DNA of 64,000 nucleotides from Archegozetes longisetosus (taxonomy: Eukaryota > Arthropoda > Arachnida > Sarcoptiformes > Trhypochthoniidae). The stretch is from the NCBI GenBank assembly GCA_018873245.2, contig JAEMBT020000009.1, positions 5,681,180-5,745,179 on the forward strand. The letters run 5' to 3'. The notes beneath the pieces were generated by a model. That model made no database searches. It was given only the letters and a program-made list of their open reading frames with translations, and was not told the DNA's origin. A program made the translations under genes and the position numbers. This document shows, in pieces, positions 21,361-33,225 of this stretch (its first letter is position 1; every line of letters begins with the position of its first letter).

Positions 21361-22720
21361 TTACAACGGTAAAAGGTTTATTCTCGAGATATACTTCAAG
21401 TGTTCGACCGATTCAACAACCACAAGACACTCAAGTTCGGAGGTGCTGTAATTTTGCTGGTGATGGTTCAGAGGACGCGAGAAGTAAGCGATAACGTGCT
21501 CTTCGTAATGATGAACTCGCTGTGTTAATATAACCCCCAATGCCGACCTTAGAAGCATCTGTATATAGTGTACATGGCAATTCGAGGTTAAAAATTTCAA
21601 GCACAGGTTTTGTGGTAAGTGACGACGTCAGAGATTCAAAAGCATGTTGATGTTTATCAGTCCATACGAATGGAGAATCCTCGCGAATTAAGTCACTGAG
21701 AGGACGAGCGGTTTGTGAGAAGTGTGAGATAAAGCGGCGATAGTAACCGGCGAGTCCCGGGAAGCGACGAACTTCACAGACAGTAGTGGGTGGAGCAAAC
21801 TTAGACACGGCACTTACTTTCGTGGGAGAAGGTTTGATCAAATTATGGCTGATTATATGGCCAAGGTATTCGACTTCGAGCTTGGAGAAGTAGCATTTAG
21901 ACAGCTTTAGTTTGATATTGTTATCACGGAGACGTTGAAAAACCTCCGTCAAAGTTTAACGTGCTGCTCGAAAGTGTTCGAATAGACAATAAAGTCGTCA
22001 AGATAATTTGATACAACCGTGCCAAAGATCTTTAAGAGTTTTCTGGGTAATTCGCTGAAAGGTAGCAGGAACATTTTTTAATCCAAAAGGCATTACCATC
22101 CATTCGTAGTGGCCATCATTCGTTACAAAAGCAGTCTTCTGGACAGAATCTGGGTGCAAATCGATATGCCAATACTCCCAAGCAATGCCAAATGTGGTAA
22201 AATAACGTACACCATGTAGGCGGTCAAATACTTGATGGATGTGCGGTAGTGGCTGCTTATTATCAATAGTGATAGTATTTAGCCGATGATAATCGATGCA
22301 CAACCTCGTAGTACCATCCTTTTTTGGTACTACTGTTATTGGAAATGCCCAGGGGCTCTCAGAACCACGAATTACTCCTTTTGTCTTTAGATCTACTACC
22401 TGCTTTCGAATCTCATCGTAATCAGTTTGCGGACGTCGATATGGCTGAAGACTAAGTGGTGGATGTTCGACAGTATTGATTCGATGTTTATCAATAGAAA
22501 TGCGGCCAATGTCAGTTTCGTGCTGGCTGAAAATATCTTGATTAGCACGCAAGAGTTCATCGAGTACTGTTTGGTGATTTTTTTGAAAATGAAGAGCTAT
22601 GTAATGCTTAGAATGGGATGTACTACGTCCATACACTTTACGATGTTTTAGGTTCAAATGCAGGTCAAAAACATCACCGATGTCCAACCCTAATAGTAAG
22701 GGGTAGCGAAAATTTTTCAT
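21361..22720 (-). pseudogene. Ty3/gypsy reverse transcriptase and RNase H, broken
   Basis: The frame 22720-21998 shows RT motifs: GVIRGSESPWAFPITVVPKK, LCIDYHRLNTIT and MVMPFGLKNVPATFQ. A one-base shift then leads into the catalytic YLDD box (21994-22005). The next frame (21952-21431) carries CYFSKLEVEYLGHIIS, GLAGYYRRFI and the RNase H start LYTDASKVGIGG. RNase H continues in a third frame (21600-21361) with VIAYFSRPLN and YSTSELECL. Catalytic aspartates can be seen in the RT palm and the RNase H TDAS motif, but at least three frameshifts break the gene. Confidence 0.9.
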
Positions 22721-22946
22721 TACATGAAGTTATATACGTGCACTGCTTGTTGATTTCCATTTTAACTTTTACGCGGTCAATGCTTTGAGTTACACTATTC
22801 ACCTGATGCACAGTTACTGAAGAGTTTGGCTTAACACTGAGTCCTAATTTTGCGTACAGGGAAACACTCATCACTGAAATAGTTGATTCGGTATCAACGA
22901 ATGCACTCACAGAGCGTCCATTTATGAGTACTGAAATATTAATCAA
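22674..22946 (-). pseudogene. Ty3/gypsy aspartic protease with altered active site
   Basis: A retropepsin-like frame beginning INISVLINGRSVSAFVDT, followed by ISVMS and the VTVHQVNS region. The normal active-site triad is Asp-Thr-Gly; here the sequence is VDTES, so the glycine is replaced by glutamate. This is expected to inactivate the enzyme. The frame runs past the protease and overlaps the start of the RT frame, so the two lie in different frames. Confidence 0.75.
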
Positions 22947-22967
22947 CTTATAGATTGGTCGCGCAGT

Positions 22968-23752
22968 TTGTTTAAAGTCATCTCTTCTTCATTCGACGAG
23001 GAGATAGTTGAAACCTCAACAGCATTGGCGGCAGCTGTTTCGGGCCTATTAGGGGACGAGAAGAATTGGTTCTTTCAACGATGTTATTGGGAAGCGTTTG
23101 GTTATGTGGACATTGTCTATGCAATGCCATTCAAGTTTACCGCGTATTGCGCAATGTTTGCAAGGCGTAGATGGCTTGTTGTTATCAGAAGTAGAAGGAA
23201 CGTATCGGCCACGGGAGGGTAAAGGTGTGTTCGTAGCAATATAAGCCTTTGGCTCCAGTGATTTGTAGCGACGAGTGGCACGGTTTTGATTAAGACTCAA
23301 CGTTACAGCTACCCATTCTGAGGTATCTTTGGGTTGAGTTCCAGCAAAAGTATCCGTCCAGTCATCAGTGAGACCATCTGTAAGAAGTTGCACTTTTTCT
23401 TTGGTGGTCAAACTTGTTTGGCCAAGTGGTCGCATCTTGGCTCGAAAATATTTTTCAATACTCTCATCGCGTCTTAGACGCCGACGATGAACCTCAATTA
23501 AAGGACTGGCTGTGGAGGAGCCGAAGCGCAGACACATCTTCTCTTTTATTGTCTCCCATCTTGAGATGGAACTTCCCAAAATTTCATCACCAAATCACTC
23601 GAGAGCCGAAGATAATACATAAGGAGCTTCTTTCTTTCCTCATCTGAAGAACCAGTAGTCTCATATTCAAAAAGCTGCAACCACGTTTGTACTCGCATCT
23701 GTTCATTCGATCCTGAAAATTTTTCGAGCTTATACTTATTGTCTTCAGCCAT
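22968..23752 (-). pseudogene. Ty3/gypsy Gag, frameshifted
   Basis: The ATG at 23752 opens MAEDNKYKLEKFSGSNEQ, then VQTWLQLFEYET and LSSDLVMKFW, a retrotransposon Gag fold. That frame stops at 23546. An overlapping frame (23579-23049) continues with FRAKMRPLGQ, LTDGLTDDW and a cysteine-histidine cluster CKHCAIRG-KLEWHC, the nucleic-acid-binding knuckle, then runs out near 23050. One frameshift near 23560 separates the two halves. Confidence 0.85.
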
Positions 23753-23851
23753 AGTAAACGATAATATGTAGAATAATAGTAGCAATGAGAATCAAATCAA
23801 TAATCTATTCAAATTCTTTTATTTCTTATGAATACATCGTGTTTGATTTTT

Positions 23852-24368
23852 TTAAAAATCATCGGCATTAGTAGGCTCAATAGAAAAAAGATGATGGCGT
23901 GAAGTAACTCTCTTAGCAGCAGCTTTCTGTCTAAGAGCTACTTGGATAGCGTAATTAGCTGATTCTTGTTGTCGACGAGTACTTTCAATTAACGTAACAT
24001 CGGTATTGCCACTTTCCACAGAAGCCGCTTTGAACGTACGGATAGAATCTTTAAAAAGTCGTGTAGCTCGTATTTGGTTGCGTCTAGAAGCTTTGCGGAG
24101 TCGGTGGGCCTCTTTAGCGCCTGGCTGATCCAATAGGCGCTTAATGTCTGCCTCACGCTTCCTCTTTACCCGCCGCTGGCGGTCAAGTTTTTTTCGGTAT
24201 CGACGTCTCTTCTCACTTTTTACTTTACAAGGGGAAGACTTAGGAATTACAGCTGATGAAGTCGGGGGCCGAATGAGTTGAGTCAGAAGCGGAGACGGTA
24301 GAGATTGACGACGCTAATTGAAATAGACGGCGAAATGAATCGTTGATTGATGAATCATCAACGTCCAT
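23852..24368 (-). pseudogene. Basic leader ORF upstream of Gag in the Ty3/gypsy element
   Basis: An ATG at 24368-24366, 15 bases after the primer site, opens MDVDDSSINDSF. The frame soon stops, but a neighbouring frame continues with a very basic stretch (KSEKRRRYRKK, RQRRVKRKRE) into DQPGAKEAHRLRKASRRNQI and ends NADDF at 23852. It precedes Gag and lies in the place where some gypsy-like elements have an extra small ORF. I do not recognise it as a known family. The arginine-lysine richness suggests RNA or DNA binding. Confidence 0.5.
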
Positions 24369-24382
24369 GCAGACTCCGTGTC

Positions 24383-24402
24383 GGATCCTACCGGCTGCGC
24401 CA
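24383..24402 (-). other. Primer-binding site (tRNA-Ser-like)
   Basis: Two bases inside the 5' LTR, the minus strand reads TGGCGCAGCCGGTAGG, ending in ATCC. This is the complement of a tRNA 3' end in ...CTGCGCCA. Drosophila 17.6 and 297 elements have a very similar site assigned to tRNA-Ser. Confidence 0.8.
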
Positions 24403-24404
24403 AG

Positions 24405-24763
24405 TGAGACGGGAAGTCAATACTCCCGCCTATAAGCCGCCGATGTTTATTGGGGAAATATCCTCAGACAGACAATCACCCTTGTGGCGAACTGTCACGT
24501 TGTGAGGAAGCGAAGCGAAAAGAAATAAAGAAGACAAAAATAAGAATAAAAGCCAAACTTCACTTGATGTGAATTGTTTTATTTCTAATTTGTAACTGAG
24601 GAGCTCTTGAAATAGGCTCCCTTATATATGCATGTGTGTTATCAAAAAGTCAGTACGACTTGTTGTATTGACCATTAGTAGACTATAAATTTTTATTTTG
24701 TGTTGTGTTTGTGCGTTATGATTGTGTTCGTTCGCTTATGTCATTTGTTTGTTTATTGTGTCA
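24405..24763 (-). repeat. 5' LTR of the Ty3/gypsy element
   Basis: Plus-strand ends TGAGACGGGAAG and TTATTGTGTCA. Contains TATATA-like words and poly(A)-like AATAAA signals. ATAT follows as the target duplication. Confidence 0.92.
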
Positions 24764-25189
24764 ATATGAATGTTTAACGCACTATTAAATAAAATTTTCA
24801 AATTGAGAATCTAAAATGTTTGTGATTGTGTTGTGGAATAGTTTTTACAAAAGTAAGTGTTGACTAATTTAGGGAAAGCCGCCTTGTATCTGTATACTAT
24901 ATATGGAGGATTCTAAATTGAGTAGGGGCTAGTATATGGGGGATAACCTTGTTTCCCGTATTTAACCAATATGTTTACGATTCTTGTTAAATTCAACTAC
25001 ATAGTTTTGGGATTAGAACATTCTAAAGACAAGAGCTCCGAATTTATGAGCCTCAAAGTATAGTTAGCTCTCAGCGTCGCTCAACAACTATTTCAGGCGG
25101 CGATCCGTAAGAAAGTACCAAATCAAACAAAATCAAAACGTATTTCAAATAGATTTGAGTTGATCTTTAATAGTCAAAATCTTATCTAC
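24764..25189. other. No gene seen
   Basis: Flank of the LTR element; no supported frame. Confidence 0.5.
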
Positions 25190-25470
25190 TCCCACCAAAA
25201 TAGTACTTGATTTGTAGGGAGCAGTAGCTTCTATGAAGAGGCTATGAAGCCGCTCGAATCGGTATGAAGTTTTTTTTAAGCAAGAATAAACTTGATATTC
25301 GTGATCAGGATCCTAAAATTAGTTTATAAAACATTTTTTATCAAATTCTGAAATTTACACTTCGATACACTGCTCATGAGACAATCAGAACAATACAGTG
25401 TTACTTACATCTAGGGTGAAATTGATAAACTATTAAAACTGCTTTTGTAATGTAATCAATTTAATGCTAT
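25190..25470 (-). repeat. Right arm of the inverted repeat around the LTR element
   Basis: Reverse complement, with many substitutions, of segments of 19150-19560. It reads TTGATATTCGTGATCAGGAT and TAGTTTATAAAACATTTTTT. Confidence 0.7.
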
Positions 25471-26043
25471 AATATCAAATAATGCTCCATATACGCAAAT
25501 ATAGTCGTTTCAATGGCTTTCTACGACAGCAAATATTGATTGCGTTTAGGGTGTCATAGATCTATCTGTTTATCTGCAAGTTATCAGTCAACTTTGCAGT
25601 CAGTATGCTTTCGTTACAATGGCAGGAAATTTTTTTGAGAAAGTAATGTAAAATTATAAAAATATCTTAATATTTTAATAATTAACATATTTTAGATAAA
25701 ATTAAATATAATAAATCGTTTTAGACACTTTTCAAACAATTTTATTAAATATTATAAATTTTATAAATATGTTAAAATTCAAATAGTTTAAGCGAATACA
25801 TGAATTGAAAAATTATATTAAATTATTATTAAAAATTTAATATCAAATCCTAAACTTTCATAAAATATGATTGATATATATTAAATTTTAAATAATCCAT
25901 GTCTTCTAGGAACGCAAAACAATTATATTCGTAGGGCCATTCACCTGAAATTTCATTTGAGATTGAGAATTTTAGAAATAATAGAATAATATTATAGAAT
26001 ACAAGAAAGAATAAACAACACATCAAAGATCGCGTAGCACTTT

Positions 26044-29000
26044 TTAAATTCGTATCAAATTTAATTTATCACTATTTCTAAATACTTGAATTTCATGTGA
26101 TGAAACAGGTGCCCGGTAGGCAGTCCTCTCAATCGAAAATCCCAGAAGTCCATCAGAGCTCATTCGTACTGAAACAGATGGAACTGATTGGTCTTCTGTT
26201 TGAATTCCTACGGAATCATAAGTAGGACCCTGAGGTCTTCCACTTCTTTCTAATCCAATTCTATTCTATGTACAGGAATTGAGATAAAATAATTATAGAA
26301 TCAAACATTCAAGTCAATCCATTTTTTAAAAATGCTTACTCGTATTTCGGGATCGTTCTGGGTTAGATTAGCGTCGATTTGAGTTCCGACACCATGACTA
26401 TTAACTGATTCATCGGTCTGACATGAATCAATCTCCATACTTTCCGGAGGAGGCTCATCAATGTCCATATCCTCCAGAGGAGGCTCATTGTCGAATCTGG
26501 AATTCGTGAAACCGCTTTCAGCGATTCGCACATGTTTATACTGTAATGAAAATGCCCGTATATCAATTATTTGAAAATCCAGTATCAAAATCGTGAATAA
26601 ATTGGTCTTTTGTAAAACGAATCTACGAAGAGGTCATTACTTGAACATAAATCATATTTGCTCACATTATTTAACCTTTCGTAACAACTTAACTTCCGAA
26701 AACGTAAGATTTACTGTGAGGTAAAATGTAACCCCACGCTTTATATCTGTTCTAGGTTAGTCTGTATGCTATCAAAATCAAGGTTAGCCCTTGCTTTTGA
26801 AATTTTAATTTAATAATTAATTAATTTCTAGTTATTATCTGCTACAGTGTCATCAGCGGTTCAAATTGCTAGTAGCGACATTAAAGTGCTGCGACACAGT
26901 AAAAAAGAAGCACTGCGATGTTAGTGAGAATTTCTGTACTTAGAGAGACGTGTTGTCAGAAAATTTTTTTTTAATAAAATTATAAGTCTAAATTAATCAG
27001 GATTTTTGTCATTCAAAGTCAGATATATGACTGAGAAATAGCTAAATTTTCAACAAATGACGACATTCTGTTGATTTTAGCGAGATTTTTAAAGACAAAC
27101 TTGGGAACATTTTACTCCATAGTTGTGACGAAGGGTTAAACTAATTCAATTAATAAAAAGGAAAGTCACTTAATAATAACAATGAAAGTCAGTCTGAAAA
27201 ATTACTTGCATTGTACTTGACTTAACGCGTACCTCTTATTAATACTTGTACTTAATATTTAAAATTAGTTAAGACTTAACTCATTGTTTTTAATTCAGAT
27301 TAAAGAATAGGTTATCATGAGTTTGCATCAGTATATTTCATCAAATACAACAATAATACAGTACCAAATTTTGTGAAAACACATTCAATATTTTATAAGA
27401 GCTATAAGGAGAGGTTATTTTTGAATATTCTAAATGATTTATATATAATGCCTGCTATTATACCATACATATTAAAATGGAACTATACTATACATGCCAA
27501 GTGTTTGTATGAACTGAATTTCAGATAAATTTTGAATATTAATATCGATAAGGTGGCCAATATGAAATCTGATTATAATATTCAAATTAATCTTATTGAG
27601 CTTGATCTAATCTAAATTGATTCAAAATAGTGTAAGCAAGCTCAGACTAAATTACTTATATTACTAATTTATTTATATATGTAGGTAATACTCGCTATTG
27701 TATCTATGTTCTATTCTAACAATATTTTTGTTGGTAATTTATTGTTCAACGATGTTTCTAGTAACGATGTCTTTGGGACGATATTTTGACAAGATACAGT
27801 GACAAAGACTGTTTTCTTCTACAAGAATTGCCCATATTTCTGAACATTATACATTGGGTCATGTTTCGGATGTTGAAGCGCTATTTTATGATCTGACCAG
27901 CCGTTGAGTACTGAGACTGACATTCAACGGAGTCCATACCACCTGACCGAATACTAAGACTTTTGGAAGAATAGTCCGCATCAGCTCATGGAAGCGAAGA
28001 GAAACGAACGACTACGCGGTACTTGCTAGTTAATACTGAGAGCCGTTAGCTGATACATATTCAAATATTAAAAAGGTATATCCGAATATATAATTGTTTG
28101 ACTTTTAACTCTTGATTTCGTGCACCGATTAGATCAAGTCTATGGGTAATTTTGACTGGCAAGACTGATCGAAGCAAATCTAATGACATGCTTGACGTTA
28201 GCAGACTCGAGATCTTTTGCCCATAATCCATTATTATTGAGTGAAGTTTATGCGATTGAATTTTATATTAAATTATTTATTATATAAAAAAGCTTTGTGG
28301 AGTAGAACTGTGAAGAGAAAGACAAAGACTAACCATCAGGATAGATACATTTAGCATTTATCTTATAGTGGAGACCATAAGGTAGTCAGATAGTGAAAGA
28401 CTTATTATTCTAGTGGTAAGAGAAGGATACTGGAAGCTAAAAGAAACAGTATCAGTTGAAGGATTTGGCAAACTGAGCAAAGTCTACGCACAACGTTTCA
28501 TGTGAATGATAGCCTTAATAAGGAATAATTTAGAGGATGATGTCCAGAATCTGGGAGTTGAGACTAAAATTGAAAAAATATTCAGTAATCATATAAAGGA
28601 CGAAATAGTAGGACTGATGATCTAAAGTTGATACTTGTAATAGTTTGAATATATTAGTAGGAGGGTCTACATGTTTATCGAAGTGATTCATCATGATGAC
28701 AACAACATATAGTGACGAATGTCTTTCAAAGCAATACTTACTCTACTTATCATTAAATATGTGATGAGCTATTCAAATAAGGTATCTACTAATGAAAGTC
28801 TCACTTTTTAAAAAGTCTATATTTCTTCTTAAGAAATTAATAATGACCTTAAAGCTAGTTCATTATGTATACACAAGGGATTAGATAAAAAGAGTCTTTT
28901 TCATTCACGTTTTGCATATTGTTTCAAAATTAGATCTAAAAATAAGGCGTTTGCTGAAAGAGTGGTCCATTTTTATGTAAACCAAGTGGATAATGATAGA

Positions 29001-30789
29001 GTTAAGACTCGCCAACACTTTGTCGAAGAAGGAAAACATCACCAGACTATAGTTCAAATTATTAAAAGGCATGAAGGAGAGGCATAACTGATTTTAGGAA
29101 AAATCCTGACCGCATACCAAAGATAAGGACTATCAAAACCATTCAATAAGGAAATCTCGTCTTTACTCGAACCCTAATATTTCGGTCAGAATAACAGCTA
29201 ATGAAACCTATCTAAAGACTTCGACTTTACAAAAAAAATTAAGCTGGCATATGCGGCAAATGTTGATCCAAGTATACACCTGACCAGGAGCGACATGCGA
29301 AGAGCAAGTTCCGCAAGATTTCTGAGAATTATTACTCGTTAAATTTGGGGGAAGTTTTGATAATTGATGACGAAAGTTAGGTGCCTAAAGATACAAAAGA
29401 CTGTCCAAGGAAGACATTCTACCACTCAACCTCTAAAGAAAACGTGGGTAATGAAAATAGATTCCACTTAAAAATAAATATCTTGAGTATTTCTTAGTAT
29501 AATAAGCTATTGACGATATTGGCAACGTCTTGGATTCATTCATTATTGAAGAGACATCGTCGTCGTCGTCTTAGTACTTCCAGCTCCCTTTCGGGAGACT
29601 CACTCGAGTCCAATTACAGAGTGAGTTTTTCCACCTTAAAGGCGATCGGATGGTGTATGCATAGTTTGGAGCGTAGTTTTGCATATTTTATAGTGCATAA
29701 CTGAAGGGACTATAAATTCCGAAATTCATTTGAACGAACTTTTAATAAATCGACTTCTTCCATTCATTAAGGATTATCATTATAAAGACGTATTGTTATG
29801 GATGGACGTGGCGAAGCCACGTTTTGCGCGCGAGGCGACTGATTTACTGCATCTGGAATTGCCTTTATCAGTTGGGCGGAAAACGCATCGAAGGTATTTC
29901 AGGTCAGGCCTATTGACAAGTTTTAGGCTATTTGTAAACAGACATCATACGAGGAAGAGAAGAGCTTAAAACATCAATTCATTTAAAAGAGTATGGAAAA
30001 ACATAGTTAAGAATGTATCGAAAGACAGTGGAGTGGCATTAATGTTTGAAAGAAAATTCGTAAATTTGGCCGGGAAGGAGCTCAAGCTCCTCTCTAGTCC
30101 AAAAATTAGTGTCATATTTCATATTTTAGCTATAACTAACAATTATTATCAGTATAAACTCATTTTTAAAAATATTCGCAATTCATAAAGTGTGACTCAT
30201 TCGTAGACATACTTTGAGATCATTTATAAGGTTGAATGGTATATACATTTAATCCATTTAAAATATCAAAATAGCACAGCACTAATTTCTGTAAAATATA
30301 ACAAAATTTAACAAATGGAAAATTGTTTTAATATGATCAATCAATCAGAAATTTTGAACTGAAATTTAAAATAAAACTCATAATTGTATGATAAAAAAGT
30401 CTGTGAACTAAATAACGAATATATAGATCGAAAATTGCAATTCATGACTATTGGGCTTAGTTCAAATATAAAGTTTAATAAAATTTGTAATGATTTCAAC
30501 TAAAAGTTTATATCAGCCAACAATTCAATATCATTTAATGATGTCAAAACACCAACAAGTCAATAAATGAAATTAACGTTAACTTAACGAATATACGACA
30601 GTCAATGAAGGTATGGATTAATAACAATACAAGAGATAATTTATATTTTATCACATGTGATAAAGAAATGAAATAATACCATGATTTAATATTTCATGAG
30701 ATTACAATATCATTTAATAATGAATTCTTATAAATTAGACTTACATTTGTTCGCCCTCGCAGTTCGAAGTCATCAATTCGACGCTTCCT
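26044..30789 (-). CDS. Unrecognised acidic protein gene, three coding exons seen
   Basis: Three minus-strand exons fit together in phase 0: 30789-30745 (45 nt), 26540-26340 (201 nt) and 26265-26044 (222 nt, ending in TAA). Splice signals are strong (TTGTAG...GTAAGT, TTACAG...GTAAGC, CATAG). The readable product is 154 residues: RKRRIDDFELRGRTN, then YKHVRIAESGF, an acidic proline-rich stretch EPPLEDMDIDEPPPESMEID, GVGTQIDANL, then GRPQGPTYDSVGIQTEDQS and LLGFSIERTAYRAP. The GxQTxD-like words in both large exons suggest an internal repeat. I do not recognise a family. The basic RKRR start could be a nuclear signal. The beginning is missing. A possible upstream exon at 31027-30985 (TATAG...GTAAGG) does not keep this frame unless a weaker donor is used. 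An overlapping frame through the same exons also stays open for about 80 codons. The 4.2 kb intron holds two transposon remnants. Confidence 0.6.
26671..27139. mobile_element. piggyBac-like MITE A (TTAA-flanked)
   Basis: TTAA stands at both ends (26671-26674 and 27136-27139). The termini are CCTTTCGTAACAACT and, read from the other end, CCCTTCGTCACAACT. The element is 461 bp and non-coding, with subterminal words GAGGTAAAATGTAACCCC on the left and AACATTTTACTCC on the right. It lies in the long intron of the acidic-protein gene. A diverged inverted relative lies at about 36040-37156. Confidence 0.7.
27140..28920. other. Intronic DNA, no further feature recognised
   Basis: This lies within the long intron of the minus-strand gene. 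AT-rich; no frame or structured repeat was identified. Confidence 0.4.
28930..30080 (+). pseudogene. Tc1/mariner-superfamily transposase, degenerate
   Basis: Plus-strand frames broken by several stops carry a transposase in order: KAFAERVVHFYVNQVDNDRV and TRQHFVEEGKHHQTIVQII (helix-turn-helix), VLIIDDES with catalytic aspartate 1 (near 29355), VPKDTKDCP and FYHSTSKE, GNVLDSFIIEE, then RLLPFIKDYHYKDVLLWMD with aspartate 2 (near 29800), KPRFAREATDLL, and SGVALMFERKFVNLAGKE near the end. An insertion of about 140 bp of unrelated sequence (about 29556-29700, starting CGTCGTCGTC) splits the gene. The copy is clearly dead. It sits antisense in the long intron of the acidic-protein gene. Confidence 0.75.
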
Positions 30790-31029
30790 CTACAATATAA
30801 ATAAAAATTTGTTAAATTAAAGGATAATTAATTATTTTTATGTTAAATATTCATTTATTCACTAACTTCCATTATAGTTCAAGTTAAAAATGATATTATA
30901 TTTGATTAATTATTTGAAATGATTGATTAATTTGATTGAACATAAATATAAATATCACAAAATTAGATTTTTCAGACTCCTTACGCTTCAATATAATGCA
31001 CGTTCATCGATTCGATTCGCGCCACATCT

Positions 31030-32220
31030 ATACAAATATTGTATTACTTAACACAATATTTAGAGGTCAGTACGAGAGTCTCGAGATTTATGGTACTTCT
31101 TAATAAAATGTTTGAAAATCCGTCAATTTTCTCAAATTTTTTAGTTTAAAAGGTATACCTGCATAAACAAATGTAGAAATAAAAGTATTGCACCAATATA
31201 TCTTCACTTTAATTTTATATTTCACTAAATTTTCTAAGATATAAATTTTGGGAATTTGTAGAGTCGAGACTTCCAAATTTCTGGATCCAAAGTAAGAAAC
31301 CTTCGAAAACATTCATTTTTAGCACTTAAATATCTACAAACTTTATTTTCAGGTCTATATTAATTAAAAATTATCTTTTCCACTAATAAAAAATCTAGCC
31401 TTTTGGGCATCTCAAGAAATGACATACTCTTAAAGATTCTCAATCGAGAGTCTCACTTTCAAAAATCACTACCTCTAGTAAGAGTTTCCTCAATTTTATG
31501 TAAATATGAGCTGTTCATATTTTGAGCCAAAATTCGTAATTTTGATAGGTTAATAGTTATTTCGTTTCGAAATAGAAACTTATCTCCAACTCAAACAATT
31601 TAAGATAACGGTCTTTTGAAAATAGTATTTTTTACTATTATAACTAAGGCTTCAATTAATTACGAGTTCTGTTTATTATGAAAGTGAGCTAAAATCAGAA
31701 ATTAATTTTTTATTACTAATCCTAATCAAAACTTCAGTTCAAAAGTTAATTTTGTAATTTATTATTATACATTATACAGTATTATTATGACTAAAAGAGA
31801 TATTTAATCAAAAAACTTTAGTTAAAAATAAAGTGTTTGATATAATGACATTCACAGTGAGGAAAATACCTTCCGAATTCTGGTTAAGTTTATTTCATTT
31901 TTGTCTCTTTTTTTATAGTTGAGCACACCAATACTTCTGGAAAAATCTTTAGGCACTACTTCATCGATATAACACCTTCATTCAATTGAAAATATTTTTT
32001 TTTGGATTGAAAGTCGCTAATTATATTGTGTCATTCATTAAATTAATGGAAAACCATATTAAAACTTTACATCCAAAAAAGATTTTTATTAAAGATTGTT
32101 ATAGAGCTCTGTTACGGGAAATCAGATATTTTGTTTAGCGCTTAATTTCAGTGATTTTTTAAAGTTTCAAATGTCTAACATATCAGTTAATTTCTCTAAA
32201 TGTGATATTAAAAGTTTTTA
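31030..32220. other. No supported gene
   Basis: Very AT-rich. A 70-codon frame at 31100-31312 (minus) has no motif. Confidence 0.45.
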
Positions 32221-32224
32221 TTTC

Positions 32225-33225
32225 CTATTGTTTGAAACGAAACTTAACGCCGAACGAGTGTTTGGAGAAAATATATTAGTCACTAGGCGAAGGCTCTACT
32301 TCTGAATCTACAGTTTATAACTGGTATTAAGAGTTCATGTGTCGCCGGAACTCATTGATGACACTAAAAAAAGTGACCGATCATCAAATGTAACCACCGA
32401 GAAAATTTTGGCCAGCTTGGAATCTCATGAATGCAAAGCCATCAATTTCGATGCAACAGATCTCAAATAAGTTAGACATCTCTATAGAATTGACACAAAA
32501 TTATGTGCAATAACTTAGGCTAAAGTCATGTTTGTGTTCATTAGACCCCACTCGTACTGACTGAACAACAAATAAAGACCTGAGTAAGATGTGCCGACAG
32601 AATCTGAAGGTGAACAGAGATAAGGGGGATAACTTTACATGTAATATAGTGGCTGATGATGAGACTTACGTCTATTACTACCAAGAGTTATCTTCACGTG
32701 AAGCGAAGGTATGGCTCTTCGAATACGAAGAACCCTCAAGAGTTCTCCGAATTGAAATGCATATAATAAAGATATTGTATACAATACTCTTCAGGTCAGG
32801 TGTTTAATCGTGTGCATTAAATTAGAACAGTCGATAATCACAGCGGACTGGTATTCAAATATATGCCTTAAAAACTCATCTATTCCATCGAAAAAAAACT
32901 GCTTAAGTCAGAAATTCGAGGCATACTTTTGCATCACGACAATGCCAGACCCCATTCAGCTTCAATTGCACCGAAATTTTTGTCCGAAAACAATGTCGAA
33001 CTGGACCTCACCCACCCATCAGTTCAGATCTAGCCCTGCGGACTTTCGGCTCTTTAGAAATTTGAAGCAAAACTTAAGGGGTAGCTAGTTCGGGTTATAA
33101 AGGGAAATCGACCAAACAGTTAACGAATATCTCGAGTCGATTGAAAGAGAACAGTGCCGGAATGTCTTCTTTAAGTGGTAGAAAAGAATGGAGCGGTGTA
33201 TTCAGGTCAATGGGGACTAGTTTTA
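32225..33225 (+). pseudogene. mariner transposase, degenerate
   Basis: The N-terminal part is in broken frames (ETKLNAERVFGE, STSESTVYNWY, EFMCRRNSL). It is followed by NIVADDETYVYYYQELSSRE with aspartate 1 (near 32660), AKVWLFEYEEPS, a HHDNARPHSASIAPKFLSE block with aspartate 2 (near 32940), and PADFRLFRNLKQNLRG with aspartate 3 (near 33045). A spacing of about 34 residues between the last two aspartates is that of mariner (DD34D). Stops and frameshifts are frequent. Terminal repeats could not be defined. Confidence 0.75.

Larger units (their letters stand above)
19706..24763 (-). mobile_element. Ty3/gypsy LTR retrotransposon, degenerate
   Basis: A nearly full-length element of about 5.06 kb transcribed leftward. 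Its LTRs (19706-20064 and 24405-24763, both 359 bp) end in TG...CA and differ at roughly 30 positions by my count, so the insertion is old. ATAT stands just outside both ends (19702-19705 and 24764-24767), a 4-bp target duplication. Reading from 24404 leftward come the primer site, a basic leader ORF, gag, protease, reverse transcriptase-RNase H and integrase. This is the Ty3/gypsy order (RT before integrase). Most genes carry stops or frameshifts. No envelope-like frame was found. A short purine tract (GGCGCGAAAG on the minus strand) precedes the 3' LTR at about 20065-20073. Confidence 0.93.

Noticed and set aside
19706..24763. An envelope gene making the LTR element an errantivirus
   Set aside because: No frame lies between integrase and the 3' LTR, and the integrase tail ends within the LTR border.
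30985..31027. Further upstream coding exon of the acidic-protein gene
   Set aside because: Splice-like borders exist, but the full exon puts a TGA in the phase needed for the favoured frame, so it was not included in the CDS.
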